NCBI GenBank assembly: GCA_039707465.1
Contig: CM077643.1
Location: 318,251,919 to 318,315,918 of the forward strand
DNA from: Rhabdophis nuchalis
Taxonomy: Eukaryota > Chordata > Lepidosauria > Squamata > Natricidae
Reading direction: 5' to 3'
Length of the DNA stretch: 64,000 nucleotides
The notes beneath the pieces are model-generated. The model ran no database searches. It saw nothing but the letters and a program-made list of their open reading frames with translations, and was not told where the DNA came from. Below, in pieces: positions 20,877 through 32,221 of this stretch. Both the position numbers and the translations under genes were made by a program. The number at the start of each line of letters is the position of its first letter. The stretch's first letter is position 1.

Positions 20877-22708
20877 ACTTTACTTTATTTTTATTTGATT
20901 TCTATACCGCCCTTCTCCCTTTCGGGACTCAGGGCAGTGTACAGCCAAAATAAAAATGATGATACAGAGTTTAAAAACAGTATTAAAAAGAAATATTAAA
21001 TAATTGGCCAATATTTAAAAATCGCAAACTAAAATCACAATTAAAAATCCCTTTAAAATTATGATAGCCCGGCAGTGCAAAATTAGTGCGTCTTCAGGGC
21101 CCGACGGAAGAGATGTAGGTCCGAGATTGTCCTTAGTCCAGGGGTAGGTCATTCCAGAGGGCGGGAGCTGCCACAGAGAAGACTCTCCCTGTAGGGGTCG
21201 CCAGCCGACATTGTTTAGCCGACAGCACCCTGAGGAGGCCCTCTCTGTGGGAGCGAACTGGACGGTGGGAGGTATTTGGTAGCAGGAGGCGGTCTTGCAG
21301 GTAACCAGGTCCCTTGCCATGGAGCGCTTTAAAGGTGGTTACTAGTACCTTGAAGCGCACCCGGAAAGCCACAGGCAGCCAGTGCAGGTCGCGTAGGAGA
21401 GGTGTCACATGGGAGCATCTAGAAGCTCCCAGAATCCCCCACGTGGCCGTATTCTGAACTAACTGGAGCCTCCAGATGCACCTCAAGGGAAGCCCCATGT
21501 AGAGAGCATTGCAATAGTCCAGACGGGAGGTGACGAGGGCTTGGGTGACTGTGCGTAAGGCGTCACGATCCAGAAAGGGGCGCAACTGGTGTATCAGGCG
21601 AACCTGATAAAAAAAAACCCTGGCCACGGCCGTCATATGATCTTCTAGAGACAGCCGAGAGTCCAGGAGGACGCCCAAGTTGCGAGCCCTCTCTATGGGA
21701 GCCGATAGTCAGAGATGGTATCAACTGACTATACCGTGACACCGGAAGCCACAGCCACTCGGTCTTGGATGGGTTGAGTCGAAGCCTGTTCTTCCCCATC
21801 CAGACTCGCACGGCCTCCAGACACCGGGACATCACTTCCGCGGCATCGTTGGGGTGGTCTGGGGGTAGAGATGCACAGCTGAGTGTCATCAGATGGAACT
21901 CTACCCCAAAACCACGGATAATCTCACCCAACGGCTTCATATAAATGTTGAACAGGAGGGGTGAGAGGACCAAGCCCTGTGGGACCCCACAAGTGAGGCC
22001 CCTCGACGTCGACCTCTGCCCCCCTGCCAACACAAACTGCGACCGGTCGGAGAGGTAGGAGAACCACCGTAAAACGGTGCCCCCCACTCCCAAGCCACTC
22101 AACTGGTGCAGCATGATACCATGGTCGATGGTATTGAAAGCTGCTGAGAGATCTAACAGGACCAGGATAGATGAACAACCCCTATCTCGGGCCCTCCAGA
22201 GATCATCAACCAACGCGACCAATGCCATCTCCGTGCTGTACCCAGGCCGAAAGCTGGACTGGTGCGAGTCCACATAGACAGTTTCATCCAGGTGCTGACG
22301 GAACTGTCGGGCCACCATACTCTCAACAACCTTCGCGATGAAATGAAGGTTGGAGACAGAACGGTAGTTGACCAAAACAGCCTGATCCAGAGAGAGCTTC
22401 TTGAGGAGGGGCCTCACCACCGCCCCTTTCAAGGTGGCCAGCAGGAACCCCTCACTCAAAGAAGCGTTAGTAATTCCCTGGAGCCAGACTCGTGTAACCT
22501 CCCAGGAGGCCAGTACCAACCAGGAGGGACACGGGTCCAATAAACATGTGGTGGTGTTCAGTCGCCCCAGCAACCTGTCCATGTCCTCAGGAGTCACAGG
22601 ATCAAACTCCTCTCAGATGACATTCTCAAGACCTGCCTCCGTCAGCCCGTCTGAACTAGTCCAGTCGGAGGCCAACCCGTCCCTAATCTGATCGATTTTA
22701 TCTTGCAG
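20877..22708 (-). mobile_element. L2-clade LINE, 5'-truncated, minus strand
   Basis: The 3' tail is at the left (CTTTACTTTATTTTTATT, then the ACCGCCCTTCTCCC hairpin in reverse). The RT and C-terminal regions run to a truncation near 22708. It has the same orientation as PRKN. Confidence 0.9.
21015..22597 (-). pseudogene. L2 LINE ORF2, frameshifted, RT active site deleted
   Basis: Three overlapping minus-strand frames (22597-21563, 21678-21133, 21320-21015) together follow one L2 ORF2. Motifs include MTPEDMDRLLGRL, LLDLSAAFNTIDHG, GVPQGLVLSPLLF, VALVDDLWRAR, then GLPLRCIWRLQLVQN and LRDLHWLPVAFRVRF. In place of the catalytic YADDTQL the frame reads HLMTLSCAS: a small deletion has removed the YADD region and shifted the frame near 21890. 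An upstream stop lies before EEFDPVTPEDMD. This copy is dead and older than those at 4849 and 10571. Confidence 0.9.
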
Positions 22709-23156
22709 ATAACCTGCAATAGTAGAACACAATTACAGAAATGTGCTTAGCTTTTAATAAAACATATAAATATGAAGATTTAATTCAACGCTCTCTACAT
22801 GGTACTGCCCTTGAGGAGCACCCGGAGGCTGCAACTGGTGCAGAATGCGTGGGTCTGCGTGGGTTGTCATGGGGGTACCTAGGTACTCCCATGTTACACC
22901 CCTTTTAGGCGGCTTGCAGTGGTTGCCGGTTGTCTTCCAGGTGCGATTCAAGGTGTTAATTATGATCTTTAAAGCAGAGGTCCCCAACCTTTTTTGCACC
23001 AGGGACCGCTTTCATTTTAAAGAAAGTTTTGCGGACCGGCTGAGTGACTCAGCAGTCATGTGACTGGGTGGGCGTGGCCAATTTGGAAAATGTGAAACTC
23101 ACTTAACAATGGTCTTGGTTAACAACCAAACTTTTGGACTCAATTGTGGTCATAAG

Positions 23157-23157
23157 T

Positions 23158-23217
<60 letters not shown>

Positions 23218-23680
23218 TTTCTTTCTCTTTCTTTCCCTCTTTCTTTCTTTCTCTCTCTCTTTCCCCCTTTCTCTCTTTCTTTCTTTTTCTCTTTCTTTCC
23301 CTCTTTCTTTCTCTTTCTCTTTCTCTCTCTCTTTTTCTTTTTTTCTTTCTCTCTCTTTTTTCTCTTTCCTTTCTGTCTTTCTTTCTTTCTCTTTCTCTCT
23401 GTCTGTCTTTCTTTCTCTCTTTCTCTCTCTCCCACTTTTTTCTTTCTTTTTCTTTCGCTCTCTCTCTCTGTCTCTCTCTCCTTCGTCTGCCCATCTATCA
23501 CTATGTGTGTGTGTGTGTGTGTCTGTCTCGCATTTACGCACTTAATCACTCATTCTGTGTCTCTCTTTCTCTCCCTCCCTCTCTCTGTCTCTCTGTCTCT
23601 CTGTGTGTGTCTGTCACTCTCTGATTCCCCCCTCCCTCCCTGTCTCTCTCTGTGTCTGTGCCTCTGTCTGTCTGTCTGTC
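23157..23680. repeat. Long (CTTT)n/(CT)n polypyrimidine tract
   Basis: More than 300 bp of nearly pure pyrimidine from 23157, grading into CT- and TGTCTCTC-rich repeats to about 23680. ORFs across it on either strand are low-complexity artefacts. Confidence 0.95.
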
Positions 23681-23824
23681 TGTCGTCGTCCCCGCCCCGC
23701 CCCCACCCCCCGCGGAGCGTCCTCAGCCCGGCTCACTCGCCTTAGCCTGTCCCGGCCGCCCGGCTGCCCGCCGTGCTTGGTCACTCGTTCGCTCGCTCAG
23801 GCTCCTTCCAGGAGCTGAGAAGCC

Positions 23825-23826
<2 letters not shown>

Positions 23827-23874
<48 letters not shown>
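23827..23874. repeat. (GT)n microsatellite
   Basis: A perfect dinucleotide run of about 24 units inside the hAT-like element. Confidence 0.97.
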
Positions 23875-23877
<3 letters not shown>

Positions 23878-24754
23878 AACGGCAGCCCCTGGAAGACGAC
23901 GAGTGGCCAGCATGCCGGCTGTGGAGGGAGGGAGGGGGAGGGACGAAGGGAATCGGCCAGGAGTCCAACTATCGAGGAGGGTGGAAGATCCACACTCCCA
24001 ACGGCGCGATCAGCTCTCCCACGCGCTCTGCCCAGGGGGCTGCCCCCTCCTCCCTCCTCCTCCTCTCTGGCCCTGCGGCCCGGTGCCTACCAAGCCACGG
24101 ACCGGCACCGGTCCGCGGCCCGGGGGTTGGGGACCCCTGCTTTAAAGTGCTCCATGGCTTAGGCCCAGGGTACTTGTGAGACCACCTACTGCCACCAGTA
24201 GCCTGCCACCATCCACTACGATCCCACAGAGTCAGCCTCCTCAGGGTGCCGTCGGCCAGGCAGTGTCAGCTGGTGAAACCCAGGGGGAGAGCCTTCTCTG
24301 TGGGAGCGGCTTCCCTTTGGAATGAGCTGCCGCCATAGCTTCGCATAATTCCTGACCTCCAGTCCTTCCGGCATGCCCTAAAAAGGTGGCTTTTTCAGCA
24401 AGCCAGCCTGGCCTGAATAAAATAAATTATTAATTTTAATTGTTAATTGTTAATTTAATTTTAAAGTTAAATTTAATTATTAATTGGGTTATTGGTTTTT
24501 TTATTTAATCTTTTTTAATTTTTGTAATGTGTGTTTTTTGTGTTGTACACCGCCCTGAATCCTTGGGAGAAGGGTGGCATATAAGTCCAATAAAACCTGA
24601 AACCATCAATTCCAAGAGCAATGTTACTCTGAATGCCTGATGATTACCCATAGGACTGACATTTCCTAGTAATTAATCTTTCTTGCAGAATTAGATGCCA
24701 GTAGCAAACCTGAAGAACTTAACTGTAGTACATTCCAGATGATGTGGCTTCTAC

Positions 24755-24869
24755 TTTAATTCGGTTTTAATATTTTGCATTTTGTATATTGTTGTATTTA
24801 TTGGATTTTTAATTTCCTGTGCAACGCCCCGAGTCCCCATGGGGGAGAGGGGGTGGTCTATAAATTTAA

Positions 24870-24948
<79 letters not shown>

Positions 24949-24975
24949 AACAAACAAACAAACAAACAAACAAAC

Positions 24976-25015
<40 letters not shown>
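24755..25015 (+). mobile_element. L2 LINE 3' tail with four-part microsatellite
   Basis: The L2 3' UTR end (GAGTCCCCATGGGGGAGAGG, then TCTATAAATTTAAT) is followed by (AAAT)n, (ACAG)n, (ACAA)n and (ATA)n in order between about 24871 and 25015. Confidence 0.9.
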
Positions 25016-25016
<1 letters not shown>

Positions 25017-25211
25017 AAAGACTCAATGGGCTTTAGTAAAGTAAGTCTTTTTTTTTAATGTGGCAAAAGATAATATTTGGAGACCCCAGGTTGATGTACA
25101 GAGTTGTATCTTTATGTTGTGGATAGTCAATGCTGTAAGCCACCTAGAGTCATCATGTGCATGTTGGAGGCCCCATATATTTGTTAAATAATCAAATAAA
25201 TATTTTGCAAC

Positions 25212-25990
25212 TGAATTTATTTTATTTATTTTATTTATTTTATTAAATTTATACCCCGCCCTTCTCCTTGTTAGGACCCAGGGCGGCGCACAGGCATTAT
25301 TAAAACCACAAAAATACAATAAATATCAATTTAAAATATATTAAATTAGATTGACCCGTGCTAAAACCCATGTTAAAAACCTTCCCAAATTATAATTTTT
25401 TTTTTTTTTTTTTTTAAAGTCAGGAACAGGGGGCTATCCTAGGCCGGCTTGTTGAAATAAATACGTCTTAAGACGTTGGCGGAAGAGACGGAGGTCCGAG
25501 ATAGTGCGAAGGTCGGGGGGTAGGTCGTTCCAGAGGGCCGGGCCCGCCACAGAGAAGGCCCTTCCCCTGGGTGTCGCCAACCGGCATTGCCCCGTCGACG
25601 GCACCCGGAGAAGGCCCTCTCTGTGGGAGCGGATCGGACGAAGGGATGTATGGGGCAGGAGGCGGTCTCGTATATAGCTAGGCCCCGAGCCATGGAGCGA
25701 TTTAAAGATGGTTGTCAACACCTTGAAGCGCACTCGAAAGGCCACAGGCAGCCAGTGCAGCTCGCGCAGGAGAGGTGTTACGTGGGTTTGCCTTGAGGCA
25801 CCCATAATCACCCGCGCGGCCGCATTCTGCACTAACTGTAGCTTTCGAGTGCACCTCAAGGGGAGCCCCATGTAGAGAGCGTTGCAGTAATCCAGCCGGG
25901 ATGTCACAAGCGCTTGAGTGACTGTGCGAAGGGCTCCCCGGTCCAGTAAGGGGCGCAACTGGCGTATCAGGCGTACCTGATAGAACGCCC
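25212..25990 (-). mobile_element. L2-clade LINE 3' fragment, minus strand
   Basis: Left end (TATTTTATTTATTTTATTAA, then ACCCCGCCCTTCTCC) is the 3' tail. The coding region reaches a truncation near 25990. Same orientation as PRKN. Confidence 0.9.
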
Positions 25991-25994
25991 CCAA
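25434..25994 (-). pseudogene. L2 ORF2 C-terminal region, open frame
   Basis: A 186-residue frame with no stop covering only the end of L2 ORF2, after the RT core: YQVRLIRQLRPLLDRGALR, VTSRLDYCNALYMGLP, LQLVQNAAARVIMGAS, LRELHWLPVAFRVRF and a terminal QAGLG. The first few residues come from flanking sequence. RT and endonuclease are lost by 5' truncation. The open frame suggests a recent insertion rather than function. Confidence 0.9.
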
Positions 25995-25999
25995 TGAAA

Positions 26000-26340
26000 A
26001 ACTTCCATATCTAGCCTAGATTCAAAATATGGTATGCCAACACTTTGTAATATTTTAATTAAATTGAATCTGGTTGTTTTTATTTCCCATCCAGCTCCCA
26101 ATGTTCCAAATAGCATCCAAAAGTAAATCAGAGTCCAAGTATTGCTCAAAGTTCCAATTTATTAAGAGAGCCATGTTGGCACATCTGGGAAAACCTGAAT
26201 CTGAAAGCTTCCCGGTTTTCCCTACCCAATTGAAAGTTCATGATCTTGCCCCCACACTCACAACTCCATCACATGGTCCAATCTCCCACTGCCATGCTGC
26301 AGTTCCACCCATCCAATTCCGATCAGGTCCAGAGGTGCAG
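26000..26340. repeat. Dispersed repeat, possibly LTR-derived
   Basis: A block with TTGGCACATCTGGGAAAACC and TCTGAAAGCTTCCCGG is matched in reverse by 28990-29110 (GGTTTTCCCAGATGTGCCAA). Two inverted copies about 3 kb apart share this core. The family is not identified, and a solo-LTR fragment is only one possibility. Confidence 0.45.
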
Positions 26341-26570
26341 AGACAAAAGATGACCTTGGCTTTCTAGAAAGAATTTTATTGTGGCTACATAGAATCTGAT
26401 TCCTTGCAATCTCCCCTTCCCTTTTCCCACAATAGAAGAATAATAGAAAGTATGGCAGGCCAAAGACCCAAAAGAAAAGATGGCTGCAGGCCTGACACCC
26501 AAGCTGTGTCCCAACAGGTTGCCAACATGGCCATTAGAGGCAAGAGTAAATTAACATATAACTTCTGACC

Positions 26571-26864
26571 CAATGGTGAGTTCCGGATCCCGTTGCAACC
26601 AGTACACTGGGATAGGGACGGGCATCCACCATGTGCATGTGCGCTGCGCATGTATGCGCACCCATCACCCGTGACGCTCCAGGTGCTGGATGGAGCATCA
26701 CACAGGTGTCGTATGCTGTGTGTGCATGCACAAATGGCCCGGTTGGGTCAAATACAGTTCAGGAACGCAGGCAGGCGAGTGGGCACACCAAAGCCAATAC
26801 CGGAACGGTGCCAGCAGGCACGGGAACGCCCGTACCAGAGCCTACCGCCCACAACCCACCACTG
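26571..26864. mobile_element. hAT-like element
   Basis: It starts CAATGGTGAGTTCCGGATCC and ends CACAACCCACCACTG. The flanks TTCTGACC (26563-26570) and CTTTGACC (26865-26872) match at 6 of 8, consistent with an eroded 8-bp duplication. The interior has GACGCTCCAG and TGGAGCATCA inverted motifs. Confidence 0.8.
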
Positions 26865-26872
26865 CTTTGACC

Positions 26873-28080
26873 CAATTGTAGATCCAGACAGCAAAGGATA
26901 GGATATGTATTGAACTATTTAGCAGCATTATTAGTAAAGAATCCATTGGAGTTAGTTCCTCTCTTCAATGATAGAAATTTAGATGGAGAAAGACACTTGC
27001 AGCAGGAAATGGTGACAACAAGCCAAGCTATGCTTTAACTTCAGAAAAATCAGAGCATTTAACATATCTGCCTCATACTGAGTTAGGGTAATTCCCTATC
27101 ACAGACAAATCTCTTAGGAAGAGGTTTTTTTTATTTAAGTTCTAATGCCACAGATAAATGTGCCAAGTAGGTGTTCTCCCACCGAGCCATATATTTTTAA
27201 AACTAAGAGCACAAAATGGCCTCTTATTGATTAGCATTCAACCAAACTTGTCCTATGTTGTCCTAGGAGGGAAAAGGGAAGGTGGCAGAAAGGCATAATT
27301 TTTCTGCTAGTATCTAACATCTTTTTCAGAAAATACCTTTATATGTGCTTTAATAAATGCGGTTTCCCTTCCTCTCTTCCCGGGAAAGGTCAGAGTTGAT
27401 AAAGAAACCGAGACCAAGCGCACTGCAGTTGGACAACCTTGATGGGGAATTAGCAAAGGAGATTGAATCTAAAGACTTTTTTGATCATGAATAGCAAATC
27501 TTTCTTCTTCTTTGCCAGAGGCATTCTGAAAAGGGCAGCGGGTTCAGTCAGTCAGTGCGCAGGCAGAAAGTCCATATTGGAGAACAGCACTTATGTTTCT
27601 TTGATGCTTTCATATCTTTTTGCCTGTGGTCACATGGATTTTTTTTTTTTTGTACTTTAGAAGCTTTTATACTGAGCAACCTGGGTGCATTATGAAAAGA
27701 CTTTGAGTAGGATAAGATGCAGTATAAGATTTTAAGTAAGCTAAGGTGTAGCATGTAATATTTTATCCTTGTTTTCATTCTGTTTTTAGAAAAAAATATG
27801 CCATGTTCAAATAGTCATCCAAACATTGACCTTCAGGGTTTTTTGTTTGCAAAGGTTACTTGAGTTTTAAAAATTAAATAGATAATGATTAATGATTAAT
27901 GCAAAATATTATATTCAGATAAGTTTTTCACTAATTATGTTTGAAAGTAACTAAATTTAATTAGTGGGGAGCTGTATAAGCCAAGACTTTCAATCAAAAT
28001 GTATAAATGAATGGAATGTGCTTACACGAACCCAAAACTTCCATATGAAATCATGGAAAGCAGATCCTTTGGATACATTT
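26873..28080. other. PRKN: PRKN intron 5, no feature seen
   Basis: AT-rich intron without a recognisable repeat family. Confidence 0.5.
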
Positions 28081-28087
28081 GTGAGTG

Positions 28088-28089
<2 letters not shown>

Positions 28090-28126
<37 letters not shown>
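28090..28126. repeat. (GT)n microsatellite
   Basis: A dinucleotide run of about 17 units preceded by GTGAGTGA variants. Confidence 0.93.
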
Positions 28127-28127
<1 letters not shown>

Positions 28128-28402
28128 TGTACAGAAATATTGGTTATATTATCAGTCAACTATTACTTGGCTTCAAGGTTGACAAGTGGAAAGCTAAATA
28201 TCCATTAATCCGTGGAAAAAAACTAAATATGCATTATTAAAATTAGCGAGAGTTTTTAGTTTATTTTCTTTCATTTATGAGGAGAAACAATGTTTCAAAG
28301 GGGATTCATGCTAACCTGCAATAAATATTTTTCTCTACCTCTTTAAAATCTCTGGGTAGATTGTTCTATGTTTGAGCCAGGAAACCAAACACGTAAGTTA
28401 AT

Positions 28403-28608
28403 GGAGTTTATAATTTATGCAAATATTACATTTATCAGCTTTTCATACTTGTCATATAGCACCTGAATTCTACTTGCTACCCTTGTGAATGTGGGAATTC
28501 AGTTGGTAATAGGAGTTTGTAATTTATGCAAATATTACATTTATCAGCTTTGGATATTTGTCATATAGCACCTGAATTCTACTTGCTACCCTTGTGAATG
28601 TGGGAATT
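28403..28608. repeat. Two-copy direct duplication, ~97 bp, period 109
   Basis: 28403-28499 and 28512-28608 are nearly identical, both containing AATTTATGCAAATATTACAT and ending TTGTGAATGTGGGAATT. They differ at a few bases (TTTTCATACT versus TTGGATATTT) and are separated by 12 bp. This is a simple segmental tandem duplication. Confidence 0.93.
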
Positions 28609-28989
28609 TTAAAAAGTGGATGATATGTATACATAAAGGGACAGGATTATCCTGCTGATATTGGTTGTTAATTTCTGTTTTCATAATGTGTTGGATTTCT
28701 GTAGATATAAATTGAATGAATAATATCTATGACTCTCTGGTCAGATTTTTGAACATATCCCTGCTGTTTATCTTGGTGAATTGATTGATGTGGTGGTGAA
28801 GAGTTATGTAACATGCTTACAGATACTGGGACACATCTACTGATGACCTGAGTATTTGTTTCAGCGTGTAGGTGGGTCAAAAAGTTTAAATTTTTTGCAA
28901 ATATCTTCAACAAATGGTAAATAATTTTGATTTTGTGGATGCCAGTGAGGGTATTGATAGTCTTTAAGAAACACTACTCTAGGGGGCCT

Positions 28990-29110
28990 GGATCATGTGG
29001 GTGCTAGACAGGGACTTGAACTTTCTTTTGGGTGGGGAAAATCTGGAAACTTTCAGATTTGGGTTTTCCCAGATGTGCCAATATGCCATCTCTAATAAAA
29101 TGAAACTTTG
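28990..29110. repeat. Inverted partner of the 26000-26340 repeat
   Basis: It carries GGTTTTCCCAGATGTGCCAA and GAAACTTTCAGATTTGGG, the reverse complement of the core at about 26180-26230. Confidence 0.45.
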
Positions 29111-29389
29111 AGGAAACTGAAACTTCGGAGTCTTTTTTCATGGGTGGTATTATTTGGAACGCTGACATATGCTTTGGGAAATATTTCTCGTAAAATGCAA
29201 CCATTCTATGATGCATAAAATGCAATCCTTTTAATTTATTCCAATTTTTATGGAGTTTTGAACTGCATTACAGTATTTGGAAAAACACTAGATTTTAGTC
29301 TCTAATGTGATTTGCCTTCCCTTAGATTTGACATGTGTTTTCCATTATGAGTAGTTCTTTAAAATGTGTGTCTTTGTGGCCTATCTCTG

Positions 29390-29545
29390 TCACAACTTGG
29401 CTGAAGAAGATTCTTGGATAACAAGCGAAACGTCTTCAAACAAAAACCAGAAAGTCCAGTTGCCTCTTGCAAAAGCACATTTGGGACAACGATGACCTGG
29501 ATGACTGAGAATCTCCATAGACATACGGTATTAAATATGTCTCGT
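29390..29545 (+). mobile_element. Dispersed retroelement 3' end (Penelope-like?)
   Basis: Plus-strand copy of the repeat at 1845-2112. It holds GAAGAAGATTCTTGGATAAC, GCGAAACGTCTTC and GAATCTCCATAGACATAC. No intact frame; family uncertain. Confidence 0.5.
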
Positions 29546-29561
29546 TTGATGAAATGAAGGA

Positions 29562-29885
29562 CTAGGGGTGACATGATAGTAGTGTTCCAATATTGAAGGG
29601 GCTGCCACAAAGAAGAGGAGGTCAACCTATTCCCCGAACACTGAAGGCATAACATGTAGCAAGGAATGGAAACTAATCAAGGAGAGAACCAACTTATAAC
29701 TAAGGAGAAATTATCAGTGGAACAACTTGCATCCAGAAGTTGTAGGTGCTCCAACACTGGAGGTTTTTAAAAAGAGACTGGACAACAATTTGTCTAAAAT
29801 GGTATAGGGTCTCCTGCCTGAACAAGTAGTTGGACTAGAAGATCTCCAAGGACCCTTCCAGCTCTGTTATTCTGTTGTATTTGTT
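29562..29885 (+). mobile_element. CR1 LINE 3' fragment, sense
   Basis: Decayed end of CR1 ORF2 (TAGTAGTGTTCCAATATTG onward) and the 3' UTR, ending near CAGCTCTGTTATTCTGTTG. The opposite orientation to the CR1 copies at 464 and 52915. Confidence 0.85.
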
Positions 29886-30700
29886 TTATATCCCTACTTG
29901 CTTTTTTTCACAGTTCTGCTCACTAAATAGCATAATAAACTACCATGAATAGTTTAGTTGTTAAGGCTTAGTGTAAGACTGATTTGTTACTTAGTGTAAG
30001 TAACTGATTTGAGTACAGCCTCACCCTTCAGAATAAAGGAGCTGCTTCCTCTTTTCCTCTGTAACAAAGCTTTTTGTACTTTGACATTAGAAAAATACAT
30101 GGAATAGAAATGTTTGCATAAAGTATTGATGGTTACTTGAAAAATTAATATGCCAGCAAACCACAAAGTAAAAAAAATCAAAATGTCTATTTCAAATTTG
30201 ATTAGAATTGTACAAAATGTGATACATTTTTTATGAAAGGTGCATTTATTTATTTAGTGCAATAACCTATCTTTTTTCTTTTTGCTGGATCGGAGGTAAA
30301 TTTTATTTCTGCCAAAGTTTTGCTTCATTAGAAAGTACCATAATGCATTTTTCTTTCTAATTTTCTTAAATATGGTCAACCCTGAGAAAGATAAGGTGAG
30401 AAAGAAATTAAAGATAAGTCTCCCTTGATTCTCTTTGGTATAAGAGGAAATAGAAGGAAACGTTGATAGTCTTTCAAGATTCTACAATAAAATCCCAGTA
30501 GTCTTTGCAGTGTGTTTTGTGACCTGCCTTACCTTAAAAAGTTCACACACAAACCCCTCTTCAATGTTATCCTTGTTATGACTGACTTTAGCTTACATAA
30601 AGCTGTTTCTCTCCCACTCCACGCTGCTATCAAAATTGAGACATCCTAATTCAATTTCAGAAATAGAATCAGGTGGAACTCTAAAGTAGAGGGAAAAGTT
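29886..30700. other. PRKN: PRKN intron 5, no feature seen
   Basis: AT-rich intron; nothing supported. Confidence 0.5.
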
Positions 30701-31635
30701 TACCGTATTTTTCAGAGTATAAGATGCACCCAGGTTTTGAAGAGGCATTTTTTTTTAAAGTAGGTAGGTAGATAGAGGGTTAGAGAGGGAGAGAAAGAGA
30801 GAGAAATACAGTAGGTAGATAGGTAGGTAGAGAGAGTAGGTAGGTAGGTAGATAAAGGGACACACACACACACACACACACAGATAAATACAGTAGGTAG
30901 GTAGGTAGATGTTTCCAGGTATATGTATCCATGTGCTGGAGAAGGAAATCGCTGTAGCACCTAAAACTTAGTTTTTGCTGGCACAGCATTTGACAAATGT
31001 AAGTCTCATCAATCCCTCTAACTCAGGGGTTCCCAAACGTGGCAACTTTAAGACTTGTGGACTTCAATTCCCAGAATTCTCCAGTCAGCTATGTCCACAA
31101 GCTATGCTGGCTGGAGAATTCTGGGAGTTGAAGTCCACAAGTCTTAAAGTTGCCAAGTAACTAAACAGCCTTCCGAAAGGAAAAAAAAGTGTTTTGCACT
31201 CTGCAAACCTCCCCAAATCTGCCTGTTTTTCACGAAAACAGGCCCATTTCTTTTCAAATAAAAGGCATGAATAACCTGGGGGGGGGGCGCGCTTGCAGAG
31301 TGCTCCGGGGGGGGGGGGATAAGCAAAAAATGGCCCGTTTTTCGCAAAAACGGGCCATTTTTATGTTGAAAAATTGCATGCATAGTCTTATGGAGGCTTA
31401 GAGAGTGCTGCTGGGGGTTGGGGGGGCATAAACGGTCCATTTTAGGCTCATTTCTGCTCTCCCCAGCCCCCAGGAGCTCTCTGGAAGCCTCTATAAGGCA
31501 ATGCACAGCCATTTTGGTGAAGGGGTGAAGTTTCGGGAGGCAAAAAATGCTGTATTCGATGTAGAAGACGCACCCAGATTTTCAGCCTCTTTTTAGAGGA
31601 AAAAAGGTGTGTCTTATATTCTGAAAAATACAGTA
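30701..31635. mobile_element. TACCGTATTTTTC-type element with minisatellite
   Basis: The left end TACCGTATTTTTCAGAGTAT and right end ATTCTGAAAAATACAGTA are inverted repeats with TA at each end. From the left it holds a (GTAG)n/(AC)n minisatellite (30760-30910), a palindromic hAT-like insertion (31024-31153) and the hairpin-rich block. Confidence 0.9.
31024..31153. mobile_element. Palindromic hAT-like MITE nested in the element
   Basis: The left arm GCAACTTTAAGACTTGTGG is mirrored by CCACAAGTCTTAAAGTTGCC. The left terminus is CAGGGGTTCCCAAACG; the matching right terminus is lost. Same family as 4235-4369. Confidence 0.85.
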
Positions 31636-31639
31636 TATG

Positions 31640-32215
31640 TTGTTGAAAATATCTCTACAGAAAAGTACTATGAGACCATTCTTAAAATATATTATACTGG
31701 TCTGTTTAAAAATGGCTCTGATAATTTACATTAGTGAATTATTGGTATAATTCAACTTCATATAAAGAACTTCACTTCGTAAATAAGGTCAGCTGCTTAG
31801 GTTTTCAAGAGGATTTTCTTGTGGCAGATAAGCTCATTGTTATATAGTGACTCATGCTATCAACTTATTTTATAATTACATGGGAAATTTTCTCCATCAT
31901 ACTTTTTTTACAATCCTCTTGTAAAAACAAAATCCCTTGTTTTCAAGCTTTTGACTTTACTGATGGAGGTAACAATATTTGAATAGCAGAGCTAATTTTA
32001 AAAAAGATCCCTTTCGAAACCTGAAAGGCAAGAATCATTCACTTCTTAAAAGTACTCTCTAATATGAACATTCAGTAAACAGAGGTCATTGGAAAACAAA
32101 CATTTCCTGAGCATTCGTCTAGTATGCAGCAGGAATACATTTCCAGTAGAATTCAGATACAGAATAAAAATGAAAACTCCAATACTATATTTCTAACTCA
32201 CTAGTTAAGAAAAGA
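31640..32215. other. PRKN: PRKN intron 5, no feature seen
   Basis: AT-rich intron, nothing recognisable. Confidence 0.5.
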
Positions 32216-32221
32216 AACAGA

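Larger units (their letters stand above)
22975..24139. mobile_element. hAT-like element with GC-rich cargo, TSD CTTTAAAG
   Basis: Inverted ends CAGAGGTCCCCAACCTTTTT and GGGGGTTGGGGACCCCTG. Perfect 8-bp duplications CTTTAAAG at 22967-22974 and 24140-24147. At 1165 bp it is large for a non-autonomous copy. Inside are a (CTTT)n tract (23157-23470), a GC- and CpG-rich block (about 23690-24110) and a (GT)n tract. No transposase frame is visible. Confidence 0.92.
22787..24598 (+). mobile_element. Older L2-like LINE 3' fragment, split by a hAT-like element
   Basis: Decayed L2 C-terminal coding (CTCTACATGGTACTGCCC, TTGCAGTGGTTGCCGG) stops at CTTTAAAG and resumes after 24139 with GCTCCATGGCTTAGG. It continues to a 3' tail with ACCGCCCTGAATCC and AAGGGTGGCATATAAG. 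It is a more diverged subfamily than the other L2 copies. Confidence 0.85.

Noticed and set aside
23103..23745. Lys/Glu/Arg-rich and Phe/Leu/Ser-rich ORFs
   Set aside because: Translations of the (CTTT)n polypyrimidine tract.
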